In this document: piece by piece, positions 34,383 to 41,990 of the stretch | Position numbering within the stretch: the first letter of the stretch is position 1 | Layout of the letters: the number at the start of each line of letters is the position of its first letter | Origin: Succinimonas amylolytica DSM 2873 | Lineage (GTDB): Bacteria; Pseudomonadota; Gammaproteobacteria; Enterobacterales; Succinivibrionaceae | Direction of reading: 5' to 3' | Assembly: GCF_000378405.1 (NCBI RefSeq) | Contig: NZ_KB899637.1 | Span: 50,134-114,133 of the forward strand | Length of the DNA: 64,000 nt | Notes under the pieces: model-generated | Databases searched by the model: none | What the model saw: only the letters and a program-made list of their open reading frames with translations | Told to the model about the DNA's origin: nothing | Made by a program: the position numbers and the translations under genes

Positions 34383-34410
34383 AAAAAATCCCGTTCCTGA
34401 GGAACGGGAT
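34383..34410 (-). terminator. Terminator of the YccT-like gene
   Basis: ATCCCGTTCC-TGA-GGAACGGGAT forms a ten-pair stem (34388-34410), followed on the minus strand by six T residues. Confidence 0.9.
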
Positions 34411-34432
34411 ACGGGGGGAATGCTGTCAGAAA

Positions 34433-35251
34433 TCAGTTCTTTTCAAGCCATTCCCGGAAAGCCTTTCTGGTGGCGGGATCGGCACTATTGTAAATTGATT
34501 TCAGTCCGTCAAGCATCTGTCCGTTGACCTTCGGGGTTTCGGCCGGCTTGTTCAGGGGTTCATTTCTGCGTGCAGATTCCAGGGCGTTTTCAGAGGTAAG
34601 AGGGATGCCGTCCTGAGTCCGGAGACTGTTGCCTTCAGTATTCTTGAGGTAGGTATTGCGTGCCTCGGCAGTGGATCTGATGGTGTCCGGGCAATCCTTG
34701 AAGCCGCTGTCCCGGCAGTTTGAGAGTTTCTGATCGTTGCGATTCTGCTTTGCAGTGTTTTCCGGAGATACGTAGAGAAGCCCCAGAGAATTAAGTTCAG
34801 TCAGAAAATCACGATCCAGCTGAAATCCCTTGTCTGACTGAAGAATAAAATACGAGGCCTTGTCCTTGGAGACGCTTTCCCCGTTGTTGGTGATAGTGAT
34901 GGTCTGGTGATCGGCAAAATCCTGGGCACTGCCGTAGTCGCGGATTCGGGGGTAGGTAAAGGTGATGGAGTCGTTTTCCTGAACATCGGGAATATTGATT
35001 ACGATGGGATCCGAGGCCGAGGCGATAATCTGATCCCCGCCGTGCTTGAAAAGCCCCTTGAAAAAAACAACGATCTGGTGCTGTCCCGGAGTCAGCTCAA
35101 TCTCCCGGGGATCCGAGATCACGCCGCCGGTTTTGGCTCCGTCCACGATGATGATACTGTAGTTTTTCGGAGCGGCAAATGTTGCGGCTTCAGCAGACAG
35201 AGAGAGTCCCAGTACGGCACAGCCCGCTAAAAATGATGAAATAATCTTCAT
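34433..35251 (-). CDS. YccT-like periplasmic protein (DUF2057/UPF0319)
   Basis: A 272-residue exported protein (signal residues 1-22, SLSAEA). The N-terminal region NYSIIIVDGAKTGG...REIELTPGQHQIVVFF follows the UPF0319 pattern LLVLDGKK...SIELDNGPHQLVF. The C-terminal NSADPATRKAFREWLEKN parallels E. coli YccT LADPQTRNTFLQWAEKQ. In E. coli YccT (CsgI) has been connected with curli regulation; here the role is open. The middle section (about residues 165-245) is longer and Asn/Arg-rich compared with E. coli. Monocistronic, with its own terminator. Confidence 0.8.
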   Translation of the reverse strand: MKIISSFLAGCAVLGLSLSAEAATFAAPKNYSIIIVDGAKTGGVISDPREIELTPGQHQIVVFFKGLFKHGGDQIIASASDPIVINIPDVQENDSITFTYPRIRDYGSAQDFADHQTITITNNGESVSKDKASYFILQSDKGFQLDRDFLTELNSLGLLYVSPENTAKQNRNDQKLSNCRDSGFKDCPDTIRSTAEARNTYLKNTEGNSLRTQDGIPLTSENALESARRNEPLNKPAETPKVNGQMLDGLKSIYNSADPATRKAFREWLEKN

Positions 35252-35640
35252 GATGACCTTTTATGAGAAATGAGAATCCGTATCCGTTTCTCCAGAATAT
35301 CGGCGACAGCGGGGACATTTTAAGTCTGATAGCCAGATGCCGACCGTACCTCTTACGGTACACTGGAAAGTATATCAAAATTGCTGTTGTTTTTTAAGAA
35401 ATAAGGCGATTTTGTCTGTCACTTTTTAAGTTTTCCGAAGTCTCTGTTCTGCAGTCCCCGAAAAACGGTTCTTCCGGTCTCCGGAAGCGGGGCCGCGACT
35501 TTCCCGTTTCCGGAGGCGGCTCCGGAAAATTGCTGTGGGTAAGTAACGTGATAGAATTGAAGTGATCTCCCGTCGCTGTAACTCCGGTTCCGGAGTTTGC
35601 CGGTACGGATCCCGGAACCGGGAAATTCTGGAGGGCCGAT
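35252..35640. promoter_or_regulatory. Divergent intergenic region with hairpins before ybjD
   Basis: No gene seen in 389 bases. The ybjD leader holds two short hairpins: ACTCCGG-TT-CCGGAGT (35581-35596) and CCCGG-AA-CCGGG (35611-35622). The latter ends 18 bases before the ATG and may modulate translation. Confidence 0.35.
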
Positions 35641-37332
35641 ATGTTTCTGGAACGCATTGAAATCAAGAATTATCGCGGCATCGCAAGAATGTCCGTCCCC
35701 TTTAACAAAAAAACCGTGTTTATCGGGGAAAACGCCTGGGGCAAGACCTCGCTGCTCAGGGGACTGGCTTCGCTTCTGGGAAACGGAGACGTTCCCTATG
35801 AATTTACCGAGGATGATTTTCACAAGGATTATCAGGAATACCGGCAGGAGTACCGCAAGGGCGGAATGATCCCCCGGGAGCGGCAGCTCAGCTTCGTGCT
35901 GACCTTCCGTGAAGGGCATCTAGGTTCCGCCATGAACTCTCCGAAGCTGACGCGTCTGAAACCGTGCTGGGTGCGGGGAAAGGATTGCTTCTGCCGCGTC
36001 TACTACTACGCCGGAGCGTCCATGAATGCCAACGGCACCATTTTTACCACCCATGGCTTTCTGGATCGGAACGGCGTCATGATTCCCGGGAATACCATGA
36101 GACAGGTGCGCTGCCTGCTGTCCCTGAGCCCGGTATTCCGGATTCGGGACAGCAGGCAGGTTACCCTGACGGAGGGAGGAGGTGACGAGCCCCTTTCCCG
36201 GGATGACGGCATTCCTGACGGCCTTCCGGCCAGCGAGGAAAAGCTGATGGAGCTGTTCAGGGCAGTAAGCACCACGGACGGGGAAGTGATTCCGGTCAGG
36301 ATTATCAAGGAGGGGATTCAGGCCGTCAGCAGTTTGTTTGACCACTATTTTTCGTTTATACCGCCTCTTATGGGCAAGAGAATCGGTGTCCGCCACCGTA
36401 CTCTGACGGATATTGTTGCCAAACCGATTTCCAGTGAATCCCTGGGATCTCTTAAAAAGCTGATCCGGAATTCCAATCCCCGGGAGGTGCGTATTCTGCT
36501 GGCATATGTGGCCGGCTCCCTGCTGGACGCCGCCGGAGGAAGGAAGATTGACAGACTGGCCAAGCCCATTGTGATTTTTGAGGATATTGAGAGCCGGCTG
36601 CATCCCACGGTGCTTTTCAATGTCTGGAATATTCTGGATCTTCTTCCGATGCAGCAGATTATCACTACCAATTCCGGGGACATTCTTTCCACGGTCAGCC
36701 TTCAGGATATCAGGCGCTGTGCCCGTAAATCGGATATGACGGCCTGCTACCAGGTGGACGAGCGGAAGTTTACCAGCGACGATCTGCGGAAGATCGCCTT
36801 TCATGTCCGCCTGAACCGCCCCATGACGCTGTTTGCCAGATCCTGGGTGTTTGTGGAAGGGGAAACGGAAATCTGGCTTCTTAATGAATTCGCCTCCATC
36901 GTCGGGGTTTCGCTGCCGGCGGAAGGGGTGCGGCTGGTGGAATACGCCCAGTGCGGTGCCGCCCCCCTTATCAAGCTGGCCAATCATCTGGGGATTTTCT
37001 GGCATCTGGTGGCGGACGGCGACGAAGCCGGAATCAAGTATGCCTCCCAGGCTTCTCAGGGCGGCCATAACAACCAGGTGACCCTGCTGCCGTGCCGGGA
37101 CATTGAGCATTTCCTTTACGAGAACGGCTTCGAGTCCGTTTACCGCCAGGCCTCCCGGCTTACCGGAAGAGGGGAGACGGAAAGCAGGATCATTGAAACT
37201 GCTCTTAAGAAAATGACCAAGCCTGGAATGGCACTGGCTATTGTAGACGAAGCCCGGAGGAGAGGACGGAAGGCAGTGCCGCAGCTTTTGCAGAAGCTTT
37301 TCGCTCAGATAATCGCCAGAACGATATCCTGA
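35641..37332 (+). CDS. ybjD: YbjD-like OLD-family ATPase/TOPRIM nuclease
   Basis: A 563-residue protein (E. coli YbjD 552) of the overcoming-lysogenization-defect family. The N-terminal ABC-type ATPase has the Walker A motif GENAWGKT at residues 29-36 and the D-loop/Walker B-like VIFEDIESRLHP near 310-321. The C-terminal TOPRIM domain begins around residue 400 with FVEGETEIWLL, where the Glu binds metal, and continues with LVADGDEAG near residue 458. OLD proteins are ATP-stimulated nucleases; YbjD-type members are stand-alone chromosomal genes with unclear duty, and some relatives act in phage defence. No partner UvrD-like helicase (as in Gabija) is next door. Confidence 0.85.
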   Translation: MFLERIEIKNYRGIARMSVPFNKKTVFIGENAWGKTSLLRGLASLLGNGDVPYEFTEDDFHKDYQEYRQEYRKGGMIPRERQLSFVLTFREGHLGSAMNSPKLTRLKPCWVRGKDCFCRVYYYAGASMNANGTIFTTHGFLDRNGVMIPGNTMRQVRCLLSLSPVFRIRDSRQVTLTEGGGDEPLSRDDGIPDGLPASEEKLMELFRAVSTTDGEVIPVRIIKEGIQAVSSLFDHYFSFIPPLMGKRIGVRHRTLTDIVAKPISSESLGSLKKLIRNSNPREVRILLAYVAGSLLDAAGGRKIDRLAKPIVIFEDIESRLHPTVLFNVWNILDLLPMQQIITTNSGDILSTVSLQDIRRCARKSDMTACYQVDERKFTSDDLRKIAFHVRLNRPMTLFARSWVFVEGETEIWLLNEFASIVGVSLPAEGVRLVEYAQCGAAPLIKLANHLGIFWHLVADGDEAGIKYASQASQGGHNNQVTLLPCRDIEHFLYENGFESVYRQASRLTGRGETESRIIETALKKMTKPGMALAIVDEARRRGRKAVPQLLQKLFAQIIARTIS

Positions 37333-37392
37333 TCCGGTATCTTGTGCAGCCGAAGGCGGAAATGCCGGCAAGGACGGATTAAGGGGACAAAT

Positions 37393-37412
37393 AAAAAGCC
37401 GGAAGATCCGGC
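37393..37412 (-). terminator. Terminator of suhB
   Basis: GCCGGA-AGA-TCCGGC (37398-37412), then on the minus strand five T residues. It lies between the convergent ybjD and suhB genes. Confidence 0.85.
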
Positions 37413-37434
37413 CTTGTTCGCAAGTGCTTAATTA

Positions 37435-38283
37435 TCAGCCGGCTGCCTTGATTTCCCGGAGCAGATTCTGAATTGCATAGGGATTGGCTGCCACGATGTT
37501 GCCGTTTTTGGCATAATCCGGCTTGCCCTCGAAATCAGTAACCACACCGCCGGCCTCGCGCACCAGAAGCTCTCCGGCACAGAAATCCCACGGCTTCAGG
37601 CAGAGCTCGAAGTAGCCATCCATGCGGCCGGCTGCCACGTAGGCCAGATCCAGACTGGCGGTACCGGCTCTCCGGATATCAGCGCAGCGGCTGAATACTC
37701 TGGCTAAGATCTTCTGGTAATGTTCCAGATGCTCCCGGTTCCGGCAGGGGAAGGCGGTGGCGAAAATACCGGTATCCAGCCCCTTGATATTGCTTACCCG
37801 GATTTTTCTGTTGTTAAGAATGGCTCCTTCGCCCTTGGTGGCGGTAAAGAGTTCGTTTCTTATAGGATCGTACACCACGCCCACAGAGGTGATGCCCTTG
37901 ATTTTGACGCCGATGGAAACTGCAATGTGGGGAATGCCCTTGCAGAAGTTGGTGGTGCCGTCAAGGGGATCAATAACCCAGAGATAGTCGGAATCTGCGG
38001 TGTTTTTGGAGCTGCCGCTTTCTTCGGCAAGAATGCCGTGCTCGGGATAATAGCGGGAAATCACGCCTTTAATAGCGTTCTCGCATTCCCGGTCAACATT
38101 GGTTACCAGATCGTCCTTGGCCTTTTCCTGTACGGTAATATGATCCCGATCCTCAAAGTTTCTGTTGATAATTTCGCCGGCGGCGCGGGCAGCTCTGACA
38201 GCAATATTTAAAAGTCCCTTCGGAGTGGCGGGGGTTTTCTTTGCGGCAAAGGAACCGCGGGTATCTTTGGACGTTGCTTCCAT
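37435..38283 (-). CDS. suhB: SuhB-type inositol-1-monophosphatase
   Basis: Magnesium-dependent inositol monophosphatase; in E. coli SuhB also joins the rRNA antitermination complex. 282 residues, about 15 longer at the N-terminus than E. coli SuhB. Metal-site motifs are present: LAEES (Glu87-Glu88 region), WVIDPLDGTTNF (Asp105, Asp108) and KPWDFCAGELLVREAGG near residues 231-247. The first 20 residues are basic and unlike the family; no internal ATG offers a shorter start. Strong terminator downstream. Confidence 0.9.
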   Translation of the reverse strand: MEATSKDTRGSFAAKKTPATPKGLLNIAVRAARAAGEIINRNFEDRDHITVQEKAKDDLVTNVDRECENAIKGVISRYYPEHGILAEESGSSKNTADSDYLWVIDPLDGTTNFCKGIPHIAVSIGVKIKGITSVGVVYDPIRNELFTATKGEGAILNNRKIRVSNIKGLDTGIFATAFPCRNREHLEHYQKILARVFSRCADIRRAGTASLDLAYVAAGRMDGYFELCLKPWDFCAGELLVREAGGVVTDFEGKPDYAKNGNIVAANPYAIQNLLREIKAAG

Positions 38284-38470
38284 GATAGTAACTCGATGCT
38301 GATTAAAAACGGTTAAAGATCGGATGGACAGTTATTGACCACCGCCGGAATTATACATGAATAATGTGATCCTGAGCAAATTATACTAAGTTTTTTTGAG
38401 ATGCTTTATAATGGGACGGCACAGGATGCATAAAGACATATGCAGCGGAAAAAGCGGAGTTGTTTACTTC

Positions 38471-39145
38471 ATGAAAATTGTTCTTAACTACAGGGATGCC
38501 GAGGATCTTATGCGGGGCGCCGGAATATACGGCTCTCCTTCCGATGTTTACGGCCTCCTGATGGGACTGATAGCGGCCGGGTTCCGGGAGGACGGACGGG
38601 ATTTTGAGGAGCTGGTGCGCAATCTGGTCAATGACGGCGAACAGTTTCCCAGGAATGTCCGGACCTGGCTGAGAGAAACCGTAAGCGGCATCATAGAGCA
38701 GTATCTTTCCGGAGAGGGGATGCATCTTCTGCTGCCCGGGGACGGAACTCCGGCTATGGATCGGGCGGCATGCCTGATAGAACTGGCTCACGGCTTTCTG
38801 ACCGGGTTTTCCTGCCGGAAGCCCGGCGGCAGGAAGCTTTCCAGGGAGGCACAGGAATTTCTGTCGGATCTGGACGGCTACTGCCGGGCCTCGTCCGAGG
38901 CGGAGGACGGCGAGGAGTTTGAAGATACCTTTGTTACTCTGACGGATCATCTCTCGGCCGGAGCCCAGATATGCTTCGAGGAATGTGCCGGAAGCCTGTA
39001 TCCCAAGGCCAATGCCGGAGAGGACTTTGTTCTTGAGGATGATGACGGCGGGGCACCGGTACGGCTTTCTCCCTCCCGTGAAAACATTCATAATATGGAG
39101 GAGGCCGGCTGGGAAAGGAAAACCAGGACGGCTTCCGGAAGCTGA
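38471..39145 (+). CDS. YgfB/YecA-like protein (UPF0149)
   Basis: A 224-residue acidic protein. The N-terminal half shows the UPF0149 pattern with SPSDVYGLLMGLIAAG (residues 22-37) and, later, ELAHGFLTGFSC (about 115-126). E. coli YgfB is 192 residues, so this protein is longer by an acidic, Asp/Glu-rich insert and tail. YgfB proteins are small helical proteins; in Pseudomonas YgfB affects AmpDh3 expression, while a general role is not known. The ATG at 38471 gives the family-like start; an ATG at 38396 is in frame but adds an unrelated sequence. Confidence 0.72.
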   Translation: MKIVLNYRDAEDLMRGAGIYGSPSDVYGLLMGLIAAGFREDGRDFEELVRNLVNDGEQFPRNVRTWLRETVSGIIEQYLSGEGMHLLLPGDGTPAMDRAACLIELAHGFLTGFSCRKPGGRKLSREAQEFLSDLDGYCRASSEAEDGEEFEDTFVTLTDHLSAGAQICFEECAGSLYPKANAGEDFVLEDDDGGAPVRLSPSRENIHNMEEAGWERKTRTASGS

Positions 39146-39373
39146 CCAGCTGAGTTCCTGAAAACTCCGTTCTGCGGGGCCTGTAAAGTTTTTTTGATGC
39201 CCCGGAGTCCGGATACTATGTTACAGAATATCCCCGATGTGGTATATTTAGCGCATTACAACAATAATCGGCGGCCGGTATGAAAACCTTTTTTCGGAAA
39301 GCCTTTGAAACCGGCTGCTTAAGCTGACTACAGACCTAAAGTGCAGAATCAGACCTATTTTTAAGGATTTAAA

Positions 39374-41023
39374 ATGGCATTACATCCCTTTGCCGGCAAG
39401 CCTGCCAGACTGGAAGATCTTACTAATATTCCCCGTCTCATGACGGCCTATTATCTTAACAAGCCCGATATGTCCAAAGCGGAGGAGCGGGTGAGCTTCG
39501 GCACCTCCGGCCATCGCGGCAGCTCCCTGAATTCTGCCTTTACCGAATCACATATTCTGGCTGTATGTCAGGCCATTGCCGAATATCGCGCAAAGGAAGG
39601 GGTTACCGGACCCATTTTTGTGGGAATGGATACCCATGCTCTTTCCGAGGCTGCTCTGGCCACTGCGGTGGAGGTTCTGGCTGCCAACGGCTGTCAGGTG
39701 CGCATCGAAAAGGACTTCGGCTACACTCCTACCCCGGTGATTTCCCACCAGATACTGACCTACAACGAAGGCCGGGACAGCGATCTTTCTGACGGCATTG
39801 TAATTACTCCCTCCCACAATCCTCCGGTAGACGGCGGTATCAAGTACAATCCGGTGAACGGCGGACCGGCCGGCACCGAGATTACCCAGTGGGTTCAGGA
39901 TCGGGCCAATGCGATTCTGGAGAACGATCTCCGCGATGTTAAGAGGGTTCCCTTCAAAAAGGCGCTTGCCATGCCTAACGTGCAGCAGGTTGATATGAGA
40001 AAGCCCTATGTGGATGATCTTATCAATATCATTGACATGGAGGCCATAAAGAAGGCCGGCATCAAGATCGGTGTGGATCCTCTGGGCGGATCCGGTGTTT
40101 ATTACTGGGATCTTATTGCCGAGACCTATGGTCTGGACATCGAGGTGGTCAACTATCGGGTGGACCCGACCTTCAGCTTTATGACCCTGGATCGGGACGG
40201 CAAGATAAGAATGGACTGTTCCAGCCCCTATGCCATGGCCAGTCTGATCAGTCATAAGGACAAGTTTGACATCGCTGTGGCCAATGACCCCGATTATGAC
40301 CGGCATGGCATTGTCTGCAAGTCCGGCCTCATGAATCCCAATCATTATCTGGCAGTGGCTATTCAGTATCTTTTCACCCACAGACCGGAATGGAGCAGCA
40401 ATGCGGCTGTCGGCAAAACCCTGGTATCCTCCTCCATTATTGACCGGGTGGTAGCGAGCATCGGCCGGCCCCTGAAGGAGGTTCCGGTAGGCTTTAAGTG
40501 GTTTTCTCCGGGACTTTTCACCGGCGAGTACGGCTTTGGCGGCGAGGAATCTGCCGGTGCGTCTTTCCTGCGCCGTAACGGCAAGGTCTGGACCACCGAC
40601 AAGGACGGCATCATCATGTGTCTTCTGGCAGCAGAAATCCTGGCGGTAACCGGCAAGGATCCCCAGACTCTCTACAATGAAATCAGTGCCAGATTTGGCG
40701 AATCCGTCTACAACCGGGTGGATGCTGCCGCCAATACCGAGCAGAAGAAGGTGCTTTCCCAGCTGGATCCTGCAATGGTTGAAGCCGAGACCATGGCCGG
40801 AGAAAAGATTGTTGCCAAGCTGACCAGTGCTCCTGGAAACGGCGCCTCTATCGGCGGTCTTAAGGTGGTAACCGAAAACGGCTGGTTTGCAGCCAGACCC
40901 AGCGGCACCGAGGCTATCTACAAGATTTACATGGAATCCTTCAAAGGCGAGGAACACCTTAAGCAGATCCAGAAGGAGGCTCAGGAAATTGTCAGCGCCG
41001 CTTTGAAGAAGGCCGGAGTGTAA
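39374..41023 (+). CDS. pgm: Phosphoglucomutase (alpha-D-glucose specific)
   Basis: Interconverts glucose-1-phosphate and glucose-6-phosphate, linking glycogen breakdown to glycolysis. 549 residues, nearly collinear with E. coli Pgm (546). Phospho-serine loop TPSHNPP with Ser147, metal loop NDPDYDRHG, sugar-binding [12 protein letters not shown] and the phosphate-binding end [20 protein letters not shown] are all intact. Own terminator; glgP follows 970 bases downstream on the same strand, so the two genes share a pathway but not an operon. Confidence 0.97.
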   Translation: MALHPFAGKPARLEDLTNIPRLMTAYYLNKPDMSKAEERVSFGTSGHRGSSLNSAFTESHILAVCQAIAEYRAKEGVTGPIFVGMDTHALSEAALATAVEVLAANGCQVRIEKDFGYTPTPVISHQILTYNEGRDSDLSDGIVITPSHNPPVDGGIKYNPVNGGPAGTEITQWVQDRANAILENDLRDVKRVPFKKALAMPNVQQVDMRKPYVDDLINIIDMEAIKKAGIKIGVDPLGGSGVYYWDLIAETYGLDIEVVNYRVDPTFSFMTLDRDGKIRMDCSSPYAMASLISHKDKFDIAVANDPDYDRHGIVCKSGLMNPNHYLAVAIQYLFTHRPEWSSNAAVGKTLVSSSIIDRVVASIGRPLKEVPVGFKWFSPGLFTGEYGFGGEESAGASFLRRNGKVWTTDKDGIIMCLLAAEILAVTGKDPQTLYNEISARFGESVYNRVDAAANTEQKKVLSQLDPAMVEAETMAGEKIVAKLTSAPGNGASIGGLKVVTENGWFAARPSGTEAIYKIYMESFKGEEHLKQIQKEAQEIVSAALKKAGV

Positions 41024-41064
41024 GACGGAGTCTGCGGGGCATTCAGTGCCATAATTCAGAAAAG

Positions 41065-41088
41065 ACCGGGGGATTCCCCGGTTTTTTT
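41065..41088 (+). terminator. Terminator of pgm
   Basis: ACCGGGG (41065-41071) pairs with CCCCGGT (41076-41082), followed by seven T residues. Confidence 0.92.
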
Positions 41089-41720
41089 ATGCACAGAGTT
41101 CGGAAGCTGATCAGAAAATTTCGTCATGATCTGAAAGAGGATCCCGGATCTCTGTCCGGAATAGGTGTGAAATTCCCGGGATTATGAAGGGAATTCCGGC
41201 TGGTTTTATGCCAGTACCCGGCTGAGTCATCCGGCACGCATTTCGGGAAGACTTTCCGCATTAGCAGCGCCGCGGGGAAGGAAACCGGAGGCACAGTGCA
41301 AACAGCGGCTCAGGATTATCCGGGCAGTGTCAGTTTTCCGGAATATGACGAGTTGCGGCCTTGGTGCTGTTTCAAAGGTTAAAATACTGTCCTGGCTTCG
41401 GGACGGCCGGGAGCTATTATCTGCGGTGGGAAATACTAGCCCGCGGCATTCTTAGGGCGGGAGTCTGAAGCGGCTGGATAACAGTGCTGAAGTGTCCTGG
41501 AAGCTGTACCATTGCCTGACCGCTATTGGGGTTCAGGCGATCCGGCCTGTTAAAGCCTTAACGGTTTCTGAAAGCAGGTGAAGGAATTTGCGGTATACCG
41601 GAGCGGTATACCGGAGCGGGATCCTGGCTTGGAGCGGAAGGTCGGATAAGAAAGAAACAGGGGAAAACGGAGGAGAGATAATCCCCCGTTACAGGGTCGG
41701 AGAACCATAAAAAAACCAAA
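41089..41720. other. Gene-free stretch between pgm and the glgP control sites
   Basis: No convincing ORF. The only structure noted is a 13-bp tandem pair CGGTATACCGGAG at 41591-41603 and 41604-41616, each containing the palindrome CGGTATACCG. The remainder shows scattered CCGG-rich palindromes but nothing assignable. Confidence 0.5.
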
Positions 41721-41736
41721 TGTGATTAATGTCACA
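41721..41736 (+). promoter_or_regulatory. CRP-type binding site upstream of glgP
   Basis: TGTGA-TTAATG-TCACA is a perfect CRP core with the proper six-base spacer, inside AAATGTGA...TCACATTA, which also matches the outer consensus. It lies 255 bases before the glgP ATG and about 152 bases before the promoter proposed next to the FNR box. Confidence 0.7.
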
Positions 41737-41832
41737 TTATTAAACTCAATAGCGCATTTTAAGGCAATTTTTTTCAAAAAAAATCCCGCACCGGCGAATT
41801 TTGGTGATAAAAGTCAAAAAAATAAGTAAAAA

Positions 41833-41846
41833 TTGATTCAGATCAA
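41833..41846 (+). promoter_or_regulatory. FNR-type binding site upstream of glgP
   Basis: TTGAT-TCAG-ATCAA is a perfect FNR consensus (TTGATN4ATCAA). A TACTAT -10 candidate at 41869-41874 would place the transcript start near 41881, which is 41.5 bases from the box centre, the classic activating position. Anaerobic induction of glgP is inferred. Confidence 0.7.
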
Positions 41847-41868
41847 ATACATAACATCTGCTATTGGC

Positions 41869-41874
41869 TACTAT
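41869..41874 (+). promoter_or_regulatory. Proposed -10 element of glgP
   Basis: TACTAT, four of six consensus bases, at the distance from the FNR box expected for a class II activated promoter. Confidence 0.4.
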
Positions 41875-41990
41875 TTGCCGTGTTAACTGTGCGGGAGTGT
41901 ATCTGAATATTCGAACTCCTTGTCCTGAGGAGAGAATGGGCACTTCTGCATGAGATGGGTTTCTCCCAGACTAAAAAAAGGAAATTATTT

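Noticed and set aside
35641..37332. YbjD as part of a Gabija-like defence pair
   Set aside because: No UvrD-like helicase gene is adjacent; neighbours are housekeeping genes, so the stand-alone YbjD call is kept.
39548..40957. 469-codon open frame antisense to pgm
   Set aside because: Shadow of pgm; no independent start signal or family.
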